From: Smallanthus sonchifolius
Lineage: Eukaryota > Streptophyta > Magnoliopsida > Asterales > Asteraceae
Direction: 5' to 3'
NCBI GenBank assembly: GCA_023525975.1
Contig: CM042038.1
Span: 12,347,272 to 12,411,271, forward strand
DNA: 64,000 nt
Shown here: positions 1 to 12,800 of the stretch, in pieces
Numbering within the stretch: position 1 is the first letter of the stretch
How the letters are laid out: every line of letters starts with the position of its first letter
Position numbers and translations under genes: made by a program
Notes under the pieces: model-generated
Databases searched by the model: none
Told to the model about the DNA's origin: nothing
What the model saw: only the letters and a program-made list of their open reading frames with translations

Positions 1-1770
1 ACACGAGATTGTATATTAAAAAAAAGATAAAACTTGTAAATTTGTAAATACGTCCTAACTTGTTAGAATATTATGATAGTCTCGAGATATATCAAGTGAA
101 AATGTGTGTGTATATAACAAATTAGTATTTTTCTTTAATTAGTTATATTTTGAATTCTTATTATATATTCTTATTTAATATAATTATTATTCTTCTTTAA
201 TAATATATTTATAATATAATTATTATTTAATAAGATAGTGGTGCATTTATTAGGAGAGAGAGGCGGAAAAACCAATATGAGGAGGCATGAGGGAGTGACA
301 TGTGGCACCCCAAAACCTTTATTTATTAGTATGTATAGATTATTTCTAATCAACTTTAATAAATAAATCTTTATTCTAATAAAAAATAAATAAGTTAGAC
401 ACATATCATCACCACATCTATCTCACAGGTATTGTTCTCCAAAATCTTTGATGACATGTTTGATAATTTCACGGATCTGAATGACCTGTTTCTTTAAAAT
501 GTGGGGATCTAAACGTAGAATATTTTATCTTATTTATTGTTTAAGGTTACTAAATATATGGTTTATCCGAGATTTTATTACTCTCAATAAAAATACATTT
601 TACTTATAATTAAATAATTATACTAATGAATTTACATAACCAAGTAATTATTCTGTCGCTTTTTTTATATATCAAACTATAAAAAATGCATTGTAAGAGA
701 TTTTCGATCGAAAACTATTTCCACAATAAAAGTTAATTCATATTTTTATAAACATTTCATAAACCCATTTCATAAACGTTAGCGGGTAAACCTCATTTCA
801 TACGCATTCATTTGTAAACATCATTTCATAAACATTCATTTGATACGGTATACACACCAGCCCAAAAACATAGTAAAACAACTTAAAAGTGGGTTTCTAG
901 AACTCACATGTCACCTTGGTGTTATTCGTTTCGTACTTCCTAACTAGATGGTGTGCTAACGATTTGCATGAAAGTTAGCACGCAAAACCTATCAATATAT
1001 GGCTAGTGTCACCTAGGTAATGTCGTTAGACACACTATCAGTGTTGCCAGAACTTGCGTTCTAGACTTAATGTCGTTGGACTAAGTGTCGCGAGATGGCT
1101 GTGGCTACACTCTCAGTTTCGCTTCATACACACGTCACCAATCATTGGCAGACCTCAACATCCTTACCATTCTTCTCCGACTAGTGTCGCCAAAGAAGAA
1201 CAGTTGTCGCCCAGGAGTGTCGTCATATGAACTGAACATCAAACATACCCCGTTTTCGATCCAAGTATGTAACTTTCTACATCCAAATCGTTTATCTAGC
1301 TTTCATGAAGCTAGATCTAGGCTTTATATAGCCATTAACACTCAACAACCCCATATCTAAGATGAAAACACTAGTTTTACCTAAAACCCCTTTTTAATTG
1401 AAAATCAGAGTTCTAGGTTCGATCAATGCCTCAAAGTCAGCAGTTCTTCGTGGATTCTTGCTCTGAATTGATGGAGGAACATAATGGAGGCAAAGCTTGA
1501 TCAATTGGAAGAGTTCTTGAGCTTTCTCTCTTTAAAACGTGTCCTTTCTTTCTTAGACCCAAAGTTTAGGGTGGAAGAATGAGGGAACTTATGGGTGGCG
1601 GCTATGTCATTATAGACAAGCCCTCACCTTCCCAACTTTCGGGTATTGCATCTTTCGTCCCTCGATTTATGTCTAAGACGATCTCGATAGACAAACCCGA
1701 ATTTTACAAACTCGTCATTTCTATTATTTTTGGGATGTTGCAGCAATTAATACTCCAACTCAAATGAAAC
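1..1770. repeat. AT-rich intergenic DNA with degraded antisense LTR remnant
   Basis: No gene is supported here. From about 840 to 1360 the sequence shares short blocks with two other LTR stretches in this window. In antisense it carries a GGGCTG-plus-GTGTATAC block and an AACTCACAT block, matching the solo LTR near 27920 and the antisense fragment near 22390. I infer an old Ty3/gypsy LTR piece on the minus strand. The short open frames at 1085-1360 and 1579-1767 have no recognisable domain. Confidence 0.35.
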
Positions 1771-2690
1771 CTTTTTGTAATTGGTGTACTTTTTATTGTT
1801 TTTTTTTTCTTTATCTTTCATTCCCAATGAACAAACTTGAGTTAAAACTAATAAAATAAAATTGTTAGAAGTGAATAGTTGATGAAATGAATCAAAAAAG
1901 AAAAATTAGCCTCACATTTAAAAGTCAATAGTTAGAGAAATAAATTAAAAATCAAAATATTTAACTTTAAATATTAACAATTTTCATCTCTAAAATATCA
2001 ATACTAACTTTTTTTAAAAACCCTTAAACGGTTTAACATTAAAAAAAAACCCTTTAATTGTTATTTTTACATGGTATTACGTATATGTAACACTATCTCA
2101 AGCGATAACAGAATGATAAATTGTTAAATATAACACTTCTCATTCCCATATTTATTTCAACATATATTTAATAGATACTTAAATACTCTTTTGACAATTA
2201 AAAAAACATAACTTATAAATTATGTGCTGGTTTCATTGATTTTCTTTAGTTTCACATGATTTGATGGTTTTCATTTGAACCTCATATATATGATTAATAA
2301 TTTACAATGGAGACAGGGGATAATGTAGGATAGGGATAGTGGATAATGTTCGAAATTTCATCAAAAATAGTATACATAAATAAATGAATGTTACTCGTTG
2401 GGCCTTTAATGATTAGTATCTACTTGAATTAGAGGTAATAATGCTTCATGGGTTTTTATACCTCCCTAGTCATGCTACCAGAATGAGAGAACTTGAAACT
2501 TCAGGATGGCTCGTTTGGTTCGCAGAAATTCGTGGGAATTGATTAAATTATGTGTATGAAAAACCATGATAAACATACATAGGAAAATGAAAAGTAATGC
2601 ACACATAAAGATCTCTAAGTTGTTCAAAATCCATCCCATAATATACAAGTTGATCTGTGTTCTCTTGTATTTCTGACATATATTTACTTG
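1771..2690. other. gene-free AT-rich stretch, 3' flank of the transporter gene
   Basis: Nothing recognisable beyond AT-rich DNA. The last 200 bases probably contain the 3' UTR and polyadenylation region of the minus-strand transporter gene that ends at 2691. Confidence 0.5.
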
Positions 2691-5652
2691 CTACTGTGTG
2701 GAAGCTCCATGTCTGTACTTGTACCTGCGTGCCGCATATACAAACGCGCCGAAATTGATAATACTAAGAACTGTAAGAAGCCAATAGAAGTAATCAAATC
2801 TTCCTGTGTTTATGTTCTGTGACAGCCAAGAAGTTTGTCTTTTCTCTTCATTCTCTGTTATAGAGTTGATAATGTTGTTCAAAATAGTGGCAGCAAAGCA
2901 GCCCAAACCGCCAGCTACTGCAGCGTAAGCCGAGCCTATACTTTTCATAGCATCCGGGGCCTCCTCGTATAGAAATTCCAATAAGCCTACAATGCAAAAC
3001 ACCTCAGCCAACCCAATGAGACAATACTGGATCAACAACCAGTACGCGCTTAAACCAGGCATTTGGCTCAGAAAACTCACTTCATACCCTTCTCTTATCG
3101 CGTAATTCCTTCTGTATCTTTCAAAAACCCCAGCCCAACCCACGGATAGGATTGAAATGGCTAACCCGAGGCCAACACGTTGAAGCTGAGAGGCCCCACG
3201 TGGATGGCGTGTGATGCTTCTAGATATAGGGACAAAGATGGTGTAGTAGAGAGATAACAAGAGGAATATGCTGAGGCCTGGAAAGACTGGCATGCATGTT
3301 ACTGGAAGTTTCAAACGACCGATATGAGTGTTGAGTGTGTATGCCTGTTGTACTGAAAGTGTAAGAAACTCTGTTAAGATAACACTTAGCATTATGGTAC
3401 ATGTTGGAATTGGAATCAACTTCAACAAGATTTTAACTTCTTCCACTTGAGTTACAGTGCAAAGGTGCCAGGGACTCATGTTTGTATCATCTTTCTTCAG
3501 TCTCAAAGCCGCTTTGTCCAAGAATCTATAACGCAACATTCATTCAACATTTATACAAAATAATATATAGAATATTTTGCTTTTACAGGGGACTTAAGGA
3601 AATAGTTTTGATTTCTGCGTGAAATTTGAATTCAAATTGGTTTTTAGGTAATCCGCTCATTAAGATAGCAGATTCAAGAATTTCTGACAGAGCCCGCCAA
3701 GGTGGCAAGACATGGCTTAGTTCACGTGGCAAGCGGAACAGGTGGGAATCTCTGCCATCTGTACCGTCACATGGGATGATGGGAATCCATGTGAATAAGA
3801 AAAGTAAATCCGCTCCTTTAACCAGCGGATTCAGTGAACAATCTCATTAACCTCTTGCCACCTCAGAGATTCCTATCAGAAATTCTTAAATCCGCTACCT
3901 CAACGAGCGGATTATCTGCAAACCATTTCGAATTCAAATTTCACTCGAAAACCATAATCTTTTTCCTAAGTCCCCTGCAAAAGCAAAAAATCCTAATGTA
4001 TATACTAATATACAAGTAGCATAAAGGGGAATTACTACCTAAAATCATCTGTATGAGGTATTTTAGCACTGCCTTTGATGGCACATCTTTTCCCCTGAAG
4101 CTCATATAGGCCAACATACTCACTACTATCAAAAGATACATTACGTTTTCGAAAAGCAGCAACGAGGACTTGAGCAACACGAGTTAGAGGGCTTCCTCCA
4201 GGTAACCTGTGTCTATACAAAGGGGTACCAAGAAAGAAGACCAAGTTGGAGATTCCCATGGCTACAGCCAAAGCACCAAAGGCGAAACCCCACCCGAGCT
4301 CTATTTGAATGTAGACAACAGCAGTAAATGCAACAATTGCCCCTAGAGTTACAGAAAGGTAAAAATAGTTGAAGAACCTATCCAAGTTTGCATTGTAATC
4401 TCTACTCCTCTCATCAAACTGGTCTGCCCCAAAAGAAGACACACAAGGCCTGATACCGGCTGCTCCAAACCCGGTCACATAAAGAACTGTATACAGATAC
4501 AACATTTGCCATGGTTTTGCAGGCTCACAGCTACCTAATAACAACGAAAACTGGTTGCATTCGTCTTGATTTGGCACCAGCACCTTCAACGTGGCGCCTA
4601 ATGTTATTCCTGTTAAACCCTTGATTTACAACATTTTAATTAGAAACAATAAAGAGTCTCAGCTATATACTGTAAGGACTGTAAAAAAATAGTTGCATAT
4701 AACATCTATCTTACCACAAGATAGATGGTAGTGAAAATCGCGATAGTCCAATATCGACCAAGATAAGCATCAGCCAGAAAACCACCAATAACTGAGGAAG
4801 CCTGCGATATTCCCAAAAAATTGTTGATAGCATTTGCTGAACTGGTGAAAGGCCTATGCATCACATAGAACATAAACGCTACCATGTTCACCGACAGCCC
4901 GAAATAAGCCATTCTTTCTGCCATTTCATTCCCTGCACTCAACATTCATTCAAACAATAAACATCTCACTGCATTCGCAAAAACTACAACTTCTTTGTCC
5001 GGAGGGTTATCATAAGGTTCTCTTCTCTACCTACTAAAATTAAGCGTTTCCACTCATGTTTATCTTTTAAAAAAAACTCAATTTTTGTATGTAAAAAATT
5101 GACAAATTCTGCCTATGGCCTTCTGGTCTAGTGGCATCAGCTGGTGTGGATAAGAGCTCTGTGATCCTAAGGTCACAAGTTCAAATCTCACTTCAACACA
5201 AAAATCTTGTTGACTGCCAATGAGCTCTACAGGCATAGGCAAGTCAGGGTTGAAATCCTGTCTGAGGTATGGACAGTATGAAAGGCATGCCACTGAGACC
5301 GAATTGTCATTGCTGTTAAAAAAAACTGGCAAACATGGGTCAATGGACCCTCCCTTAGTTCCGCCCCTAACGTGTAACAAATAAAAAGGTAGTAGCTTGT
5401 GAGTGTTGTTAATTAGTTACCAAAAATGAAAAAGGCAGCAAGCCAGCCTCCGGTTGTGGAGAGATCAGTGATGGGCTTGCCATGGATATTGACCGGAGTA
5501 GTACCAAGGGTGGTATAACCTCCGGCGAAAGGAGAACGTCTGTTATCAGATTCAACAAAATACATACCAAGCTTCTTACTTTCCACTACTACTGGCTCTT
5601 GGTTTTCTTCTTTTGAAACTTCAGGAGACTTATTCATTTCTTTGATAACCAT
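2691..5652 (-). CDS. NPF6.1: NRT1/PTR family transporter, NPF6.1-like
   Basis: Proton-coupled transporter of the NPF (NRT1/PTR) family in the major facilitator superfamily; the substrate of this subgroup is not settled. Four coding exons on the minus strand: 5652-5421, 4932-4715, 4619-4039 and 3525-2691. All introns have GT and AG ends, and the total is 1866 nt or 621 residues, usual for the family. The exon 1/2 junction encodes the proton-coupling ExxER motif (EMAER). Exon 3 holds the PTR signature around FGADQFDE. Exon 4 ends with the conserved EEAPDAMKSIGSAYAA block. Hydrophobic segments run throughout, as expected for about 12 membrane helices. From memory of the Arabidopsis family, the whole sequence is closest to At5g13400. 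Intron 1 contains a SINE and intron 3 a foldback element, both outside splice sites. No frameshift or stop was seen, so I consider it functional. Confidence 0.9.
3577..3988. mobile_element. foldback MITE in intron 3 of the NPF6.1-like gene
   Basis: The ends are inverted copies of each other (left TTGCTTTTACAGGGGACTTA; right with one base changed early on), and the similarity continues inward for more than 100 bp. The interior has three short dyads of the form ATCCGCT-N8-AGCGGAT near 3652, 3807 and 3891; the first is imperfect. There is no coding capacity. No convincing target duplication was found, so the superfamily is unassigned. Confidence 0.7.
5117..5325 (+). mobile_element. tRNA-derived SINE in intron 1 of the NPF6.1-like gene
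   Basis: A pol III A-box-like stretch (TGGTCTAGTGGC, near 5124) is followed by a B-box-like stretch (GGTCACAAGTTCAAATCTC, 5171-5189). The element ends in TTGCTGTT plus a run of eight A. The SINEs at 16526 and 20678 have the same tail, which suggests one family. It lies antisense to the host gene. No clear target duplication was found. Confidence 0.6.
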
Positions 5653-6735
5653 ATCAACAGCAGTAGCAATAGCAAGTGAGTTTCAAACCAAAAAATAGTA
5701 TGATAAAGAAAATGAATATATGATGATGGTATAGAAGAGAAGTGAATGCGGATCGGAAACGGTTGGTGAGTAAATAAGTCAATCCCAACGTGTATAGTAT
5801 AGGTAGAAAGAGAATGTATTTAGATGCTAAAAACAAAGGAGAGACATGTATACAGGTGCCATTAACTGTTGGGAGCGTATTAACTTCGCCTTCTTTAAGG
5901 CGTAACAACCGGTCTGATGGGATGGATGGTGACATGTCACTCTCTCTCATTTTCGATCCAAGTCACCCGCCCACTCATCATTCGATTTAATTCGCATCGC
6001 GTAATATTGGAAGCATGCAAATAGATACTGAATGTTGGGGACATATCAGCATTCTTAATTCTTCGATCCCGTGAACGTCTGCCGCCGGTCGGATTGCTCC
6101 GTTTCTGGGAAGGACCGACCGGTGGTTACGATGAAACAAGAGTGCTAAGTGTTAACCGAAGTTGTTTATCTGTTACTCATTATTTTATCTCTAAATATTA
6201 TGATACTTATTGATTTTTATCATTACTTTTTTTTTTTTCTGAAATCTGGTTTTCGATTATTAAAGGCAAATTGATGCGGAAACGCAATCAAAAGGCTCAA
6301 ATAACTCAATGATTAAATCAAAAGCTTAAATCAAATCGAATGGTTCAAGAAACCTCAAAGGTGTCTTTACAATAATCAAAACTCAAAACTAACTAAATAA
6401 TAATCCATAGATCTCATTTTATGGTTGGGAATTATATATCAAATAGAAAACTAAATAAAATATTAGGAAATTAAAATTCATATAAATAAAAGATATTGAA
6501 GTGATCTCATCCAAATAAATAGCTATCTTCCATCCAACGTTAACGGGTCTTCCATGGGTACGAGTTTGGTACCGGTTTGGGTTCAATTAAACCGGATGCT
6601 CCTGCATCACAAACAAATATTATTTATCAATATAGTTTTTCAGCCCTTTTAATTTTTTTTACTGAGTTTCTTGAAAGCAAAATGGTGGACGATTGTATGT
6701 TTATGTTTATTCTATCTTGATACCTCTAAAACTTG
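5653..6735. other. upstream region of the NPF6.1-like gene
   Basis: This should contain the promoter and 5' UTR of the minus-strand transporter. I see no diagnostic motif, only AT-rich DNA with one GC-richer patch at about 6060-6130. Confidence 0.4.
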
Positions 6736-6738
6736 TAA

Positions 6739-7027
6739 GAGCACCTGCAGTGCAGGCATCCGCTTGAGGCGGATGAAGGAAGCGGACGAGTGCTGCGTTG
6801 AAGGAGCCATCCGGCGATGGTCTCGTCCGGAAATCCGAACGCCTGCAAACGTGTTTGGAGGGTCAACCCTTCTCACACGTCTATATTTAATATTGTTTTA
6901 TTATAAAAATTTGGTGTTTGAAAGAGGATATAGTGTTGAAGTAAAAAATAAGTATTTATAAAGGATTAGTGAAAATCTGATTTGACATGTTTAGTTGTGT
7001 TTTTCTCATCCACCATTATGAATGCTC
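6739..7027. mobile_element. Tourist-like MITE (PIF/Harbinger type)
   Basis: The 289-bp element starts GAGCACCTGCAG and ends ATGAATGCTC, with short imperfect inverted termini. It is flanked on both sides by TAA (6736-6738 and 7028-7030), the 3-bp target duplication typical of PIF/Harbinger elements. The interior has no coding capacity. Confidence 0.6.
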
Positions 7028-7849
7028 TAACAATATAGTGTAAAATTAAATATCACATGTGGATATTCAAAAAAGTTAAAACTTTATATATACTTTGTTA
7101 CAGAACTTTGTATTTACACATTTTGTTACTTACAATTTGTAATATGACTATTATATAATTTTCCTATGTGGTACATGTCAAACTCTTATAATAGTAATCT
7201 AGAGATGGTATATGTAACAAAAATATAGAAATAGATGATATTTTGATTTTATTTTTTATTTTTGTAAGTTTTAAGACTATGAATTATCAATGCTTTTTAA
7301 ATATGCTTATTTTATTTACATGCAAAAGACAAGGAAAAAAAGAAGACAAAGGAACACAGTGACCATGGTTGCAAATGGTGCCACAAATAGTTATGCACAA
7401 GACATAGATAAGTTTTCGATAATTTCCTCCTTGTGGTCCAGGTTGAGTTATGTCATTTCTACGATACCAAAGTAATGCATTTGTCAAATATTTGTGCCAT
7501 CCTGGTGCCATATCACACTCAAATTCACTTCGATCTCCTTCACTCCATCAAGGAAATACTCTATCCACTATTTTATAACTTTTTTAAATAAAATAATAAA
7601 TTTTTATTTTTAAAAATATTAATATAACTAAAATTAAAATACAAAATATTTAGCATTACATTACATTAAAAAACAGCAGATTAAAAGGCATAACTAAAAA
7701 CTACATTTATAAATCGAATATATGATCCGCTAAATCTGACTTAAGATTTCGATGAATTTCTACGTCACGAATATGTTGATTGATTATTGCTTGTTGTGTA
7801 TCGTCAACTTATTGTTGTTCAACATAGGTTTCAACATATATACAAATTG

Positions 7850-8815
7850 TCTTGCCTTTATCTTCTAGTATCATATTGTGTAATATGATACAACCATACA
7901 TCACGTTTTTCACCCTCTTGAGCTTTTGCAAGTTTTATACGTTTTTCATCGATTAGAGCCGAAAATGATTTTACAAACACAACCCACTCAGGTTAAGTAC
8001 TATCAACAAGATAATACCCCTATTTGTAATTTACTCCTCTAACTTGAAATGAAGATTCAGGCGCAACTCCACTAATAACATGGTTGAATAACGGTGGTTG
8101 ATAGAGAATGTTGATGTCATTATTCGAACACGCGACACCAAAAAAGTTTGTCATATCCATAGATCGTGTGAGGCTACTCCTTCCAAAACCATTGTTGGAA
8201 AAGGATGATTGTCTCTCCATGGAGTTGGGCAATTAAACGACTCCCAATGCATACAATCCAAGCTACCAAGCATTCCCGGGAAACCATGTTCTAATTCATG
8301 TGCCTCGTATAATTGTTGAATGTCATTCAAATTGGGTTTTCTAGATATCGTTTCCATTATAACTTGATGATACCGTTATAGAATTTGTACATACTTTCCC
8401 TTGTGGTTCTCTCATACATCATTAAATATTCATCAAAGGTGTATGAGGTGGTTCCGTAGGCCATTTGACGAAGTGCATCAGTGCACTTTTGGTAAGTAGT
8501 AAAACCCCGACGCCATCTCGAATCCCACCCTAATCTAAAAAATGTGTTATCGACTGGCAAATCATTAGCAATTCGTATGAATAACTCTTTCCTCATTAGA
8601 AATTGTGTCTTAAACATCTCTTCTTTATATACGGCACCGTCGACAAAGTAATCAACAACTAGGTGCTCGTGACCTCCTTCACGATCTCTGTTCAAAACAG
8701 CTGCTCTCGACATCGATGTCAAACTTTCGCCTTCTTCGGTTAGGATAGCAGATGCGATCGTGTTTATAAAAATCGACACTATAGGACTATTTTCCTCATC
8801 AAATGAAAACCCCAT
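7850..8815 (-). pseudogene. broken PIF/Harbinger transposase (HARBI1-like)
   Basis: Read on the minus strand, 8815-8357 opens with a 152-codon frame rich in residues typical of the N-terminal half of plant Harbinger transposases (RRGFTTYQKCTDALRQMAYG). A stop follows, then a second frame (8357-8151) carrying the nuclease-domain block MLGSLDCMHWE. A third frame (8140-8020) gives a TNFFGVACSNNDINILY-type block. Below 8020 further weak similarity runs to about 7850. The DDE domain is spread over at least three frames, so the protein cannot be made intact. I found no terminal inverted repeats or TAA duplication flanking this remnant. Confidence 0.8.
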
Positions 8816-9813
8816 CGCCTTTAAAATTTGTATTTTTGAAATGTGAAATTTGTAATTTCGACGTGTAAGAAATGTATGTGTGAATTTATATTTAAAAATT
8901 AAATTAATTTTTTTTCTAGCCGTTGTATAACGGTTATATGAAATTTTTTAATGTTTTTTTTAAAATTTGATTTCAGCATGGAATTGGGTGTGGGTTTGTC
9001 CCGGAGCCGACCCAGGGCGGTGTTTGCCGCCGGGATCGTGGCAGCCCGGGATGTACACCGGTTGGTCTAACCCAAATATAGACACACATCAGAATCACAT
9101 TGGAAAACACAGGAGTTGATGCATCATTTCGGGCGAGAAACTTCATTATTTCAGCAGAAAGTTGTTTACATATGTTCAGACAACTTCATTATTTGTTGCC
9201 TTGATGTACATCTGTTTGCTACTTTATGGTCAAACTTTTTGTTTGCAGTTCGTCAGAATGCATGTGATGCATAAAGGAATCAAAAGCTAATATGATTTAC
9301 ATCGTACGAGTTGCCTGGTGGGCCAAATTGCATGTGGCTTTGTCTTTTAAACCCCAAACAAAATCAAGCACACTGCTACATATTGTCCATAAACTTGATT
9401 AAGAAAACGCGGGAAAAGAAAATGGATTTGATCCGATACAAAGTAAAAAAGTAACATAAGTAGAAATGACAAACAGGGCTTCCTAACTCTTATGTTAAAA
9501 AGAAAAGAAAAAAAAAAGGGATACTTGATGATCTCCACATCAACTGCTAGTCTCTTCAATCAATCAATCACAACACATGTATTCTCCCAACAGTCCAAAA
9601 TTTAGAAGCTCCACCCTGGAATTTTCCCTCTTCTCAGGAGAGAAAATTGGAAGTCATTCTGTTTTAACCTCACCCACCCCTCAATGTACATAAGAAAATT
9701 TGAGGTGGGCTTCAATTAATTACATGTTATCTAGACAGGTAAGGTGTTAGCACTTAGCACGAACAAAAAGGAGCGGGCCGGGCTGGGCTGAGGATGGCCG
9801 GCCCGGGCCTTTC

Positions 9814-12800
9814 TCACTCAAAATCCTTTGCGGAACCTGAAGATGAATTTGAAGATGCCTCAACATCCTGTGAGCTTGTGCTGTTACGGTTTTTGTTCAC
9901 TCTTGATCGAACATTTACACCCATAGGAAATGGTACCTACACGATGAGTTCAAATTTCAACTGTAATGTGAGACAGAACCAAAAGACTTGTTTGGGACAG
10001 AACATACGAACCTGATCGCCTGCATTTGGACCATCAGTGTGGAAAAGGATGGGGCGGCACCGCTTATCTTCGTTCATCAAACTTGAATTTTGAAAGTGGG
10101 CAATCAGTGCAGCTTTACCTTGTATGCGTGCATATGCAAGGGAAGCTACCTTTTCGCTGTTGAACTTCTCCCACTTCTTCCCGTTAAATGCCTGTAAGAA
10201 TTAATTAAGATTGTTAGTTATCTAAACCCAAAATACCCTCAAAGAAAGCATCATACAAACCTGATAGAATGGAATAATAAGAGTAGGCTCAGTCATGTTG
10301 ATAAATGCATAGCCCACGTTGCATTTGTTCTGCCAACAAAAAAATATATATCACTCTTAGCTCTCTCCAAATAATCACAGTTGCATTTCTATACACAGCA
10401 AAAGTATATTAACATCAAACACAGGAAAATGACTAGCCTTGAAATCTATGGGTAAGTAGATAAAATCATATGTTCCACGATGGCGTTCATCAATTGCAGC
10501 CAACAGCATCTTAGAAGTGTACCTGATTTCCAACATTGAATAAGATCAACACGGTCTATGATCAGATTTCAAAATAAATAGAATTAAAATATCTGATCAT
10601 AGGTTATACATACTTGTTAGGGATGTTCTTGATCATTAGAGTCGTTCTTTTGTCTTCCCCTCGCATAATACGGTCCAGATCGAGTTCAAATTGTTTCTTG
10701 TTGTCAGCTTGATTTGAATTGCCTTCATTTCTACGGCTTCTAGCGCGGTCACTAGGAGAATCAAATGAACTCATCATAGGAATCATCTGTCCTCTGCTGG
10801 GAAAAATTACATTGTTCTGATGATGGGAGGCCAATCCAATATTTTTGGAGTTTCCAACCATACCAGGAATCATATTATGAGGAACAAAATCCAAAGGATG
10901 CGGTGAGTTGCCAGGGACCCTCATATTCCCAAGAGAACCTGGATGGAAAACTGATGTGTCAGGGGATTCCCCTGCATAAGAGTGCCGTCTATCCCAGATA
11001 GATGGATTGACAGAAGGTGCCGACCCCACATGGTTGTTGATGTGCAGAAAAGTGTTGGCCATATGATACGGTGCTCTCGGAAGACTATGAGCATTACCAA
11101 CTCCGTTCATCAACGACGGTGAATTGGGCCATATCATGTTATGAGGTTGAGAAGGATTCCACATGTAGTGATCAGTGACAGGGGAACTTGCATTTCCGGA
11201 AGGCCCAAACACTGAGAAACATCAAAAATCATCAAGCCTCGATTAACAATAATGAATTAACATGTACATGATGTTAAAAGTTAAAACACCTCTTACCATT
11301 GTCATTAGGTTCGCATCTGATTCTGTTAAACTGCCTATTTCCCATCCTTTCAGGCATTCTGCCATTGAAACTTGCAGCCATGGAGCTAGGAGAATTGCAA
11401 TGAATACTGTTGGTTAAGCCATCTGGAAGTGAATGAGGGTGGTAATTTGGTGTGCTCCTGAAATCATATTTCAGTTGGTTCTGTAAACTGGATGGCATAC
11501 CACCTGATTCCATCCCCATAATAGACGAAAAACTGTTTGATACACTAGCTGGGATGCCCACATGACTGCCAGTGGTTGTGGTTGCACCCAATAGCCTCCC
11601 TTGGTCCATGCCGCTAGGTGTAACTCGAACATGTGGAACTGATCCTGTAACCATTTTAAATTTACATTTGTTATTTTCAAATATTCACTTATTAAATAAA
11701 ACGTTCAGCATTATATTCAATGATATTATAACACTGATAGGTGTGGCTCAGACCAGAAATGTCTCTAGTGAAATCAGTAGGAGGGCTACACATTTGCAAC
11801 AAGGCACTAGTTTCATCAAGATCCAGCTCTGAAAATGGACTGTTCAAGCTGCCAAAAATAAGACCATGTAATTTTTAGTATTGTACAAATTGGGCCTGGT
11901 CCAACAAACATTCTTGAATTTTGTAAAGTATTAGTAAAAGAGTCAGGCCCTACCGTTTAGAAGCACCAGGATGATTGGCTGCAAGTTTTATCTGTTTCAC
12001 TCCCATGTCACTCTTGCTTAATTCACGCAAAGCAGTTTCTGCCGCTCTTATATCATAAAATTCTATGGACTTGTGACAACTTCCTTGTGGAGTTTCACGG
12101 ATCTGCATACCAGAACCAGGATTAAAACATTAATATCATACACAACTAAATAACTTACGCAGGTTCAAAACATAAAAATGGAGAATCAATCTTACCTCCT
12201 TAACCTCACCATAGACACCAAAAACACGACGAAGTTCCTCATTAGAAACAGTAGAATCAAGGTTATATATCATAACAGTGCCTTGATTAATATCTTTGTC
12301 TGAAGGGTTATCCTAACAAAAAAAGAACCAGTATATATTAATTAGCATTTATCAGATAAAGGGGATAGGAAAAGATGATGCATAAAGCAAAATCGGGTTT
12401 ATAAATCAATCACAAGTATTTTTACATGTCCTAAGAAGATCTCATGGTGTACCAAATCCAATAAATAAATTCTAATATCATAGTGTGAGTTACTAGATCA
12501 TACACAAGGATTGGGAAAAAAGGACAAAAGAACAACCTTTGGAATTGAATAATGAATATCAAGCTTTCTACTCCCCAACAGTTTGTTCTGAAGAGCTTGC
12601 ATGGCACGTCTGGCTGCTCTTGTATCATAGTATGATATCATCACAAACCCACTATGCTTGCAGGCTGTGTACAGAGTGTGAATCTCCCCATATTGCTGCA
12701 TAATTATTGTTTCCATTGCACGCATTTGATTATTGATAACTCTTTTAAGAAATCCAAAATCAAAAGAAAGAAGCATACCTCAAACAAGATTCTCAACTCG

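Noticed and set aside
5117..5200. Possible tRNA gene from the A- and B-box-like motifs
   Set aside because: No complete cloverleaf with matching acceptor stem could be drawn, and the downstream body and A-tail fit a SINE better.
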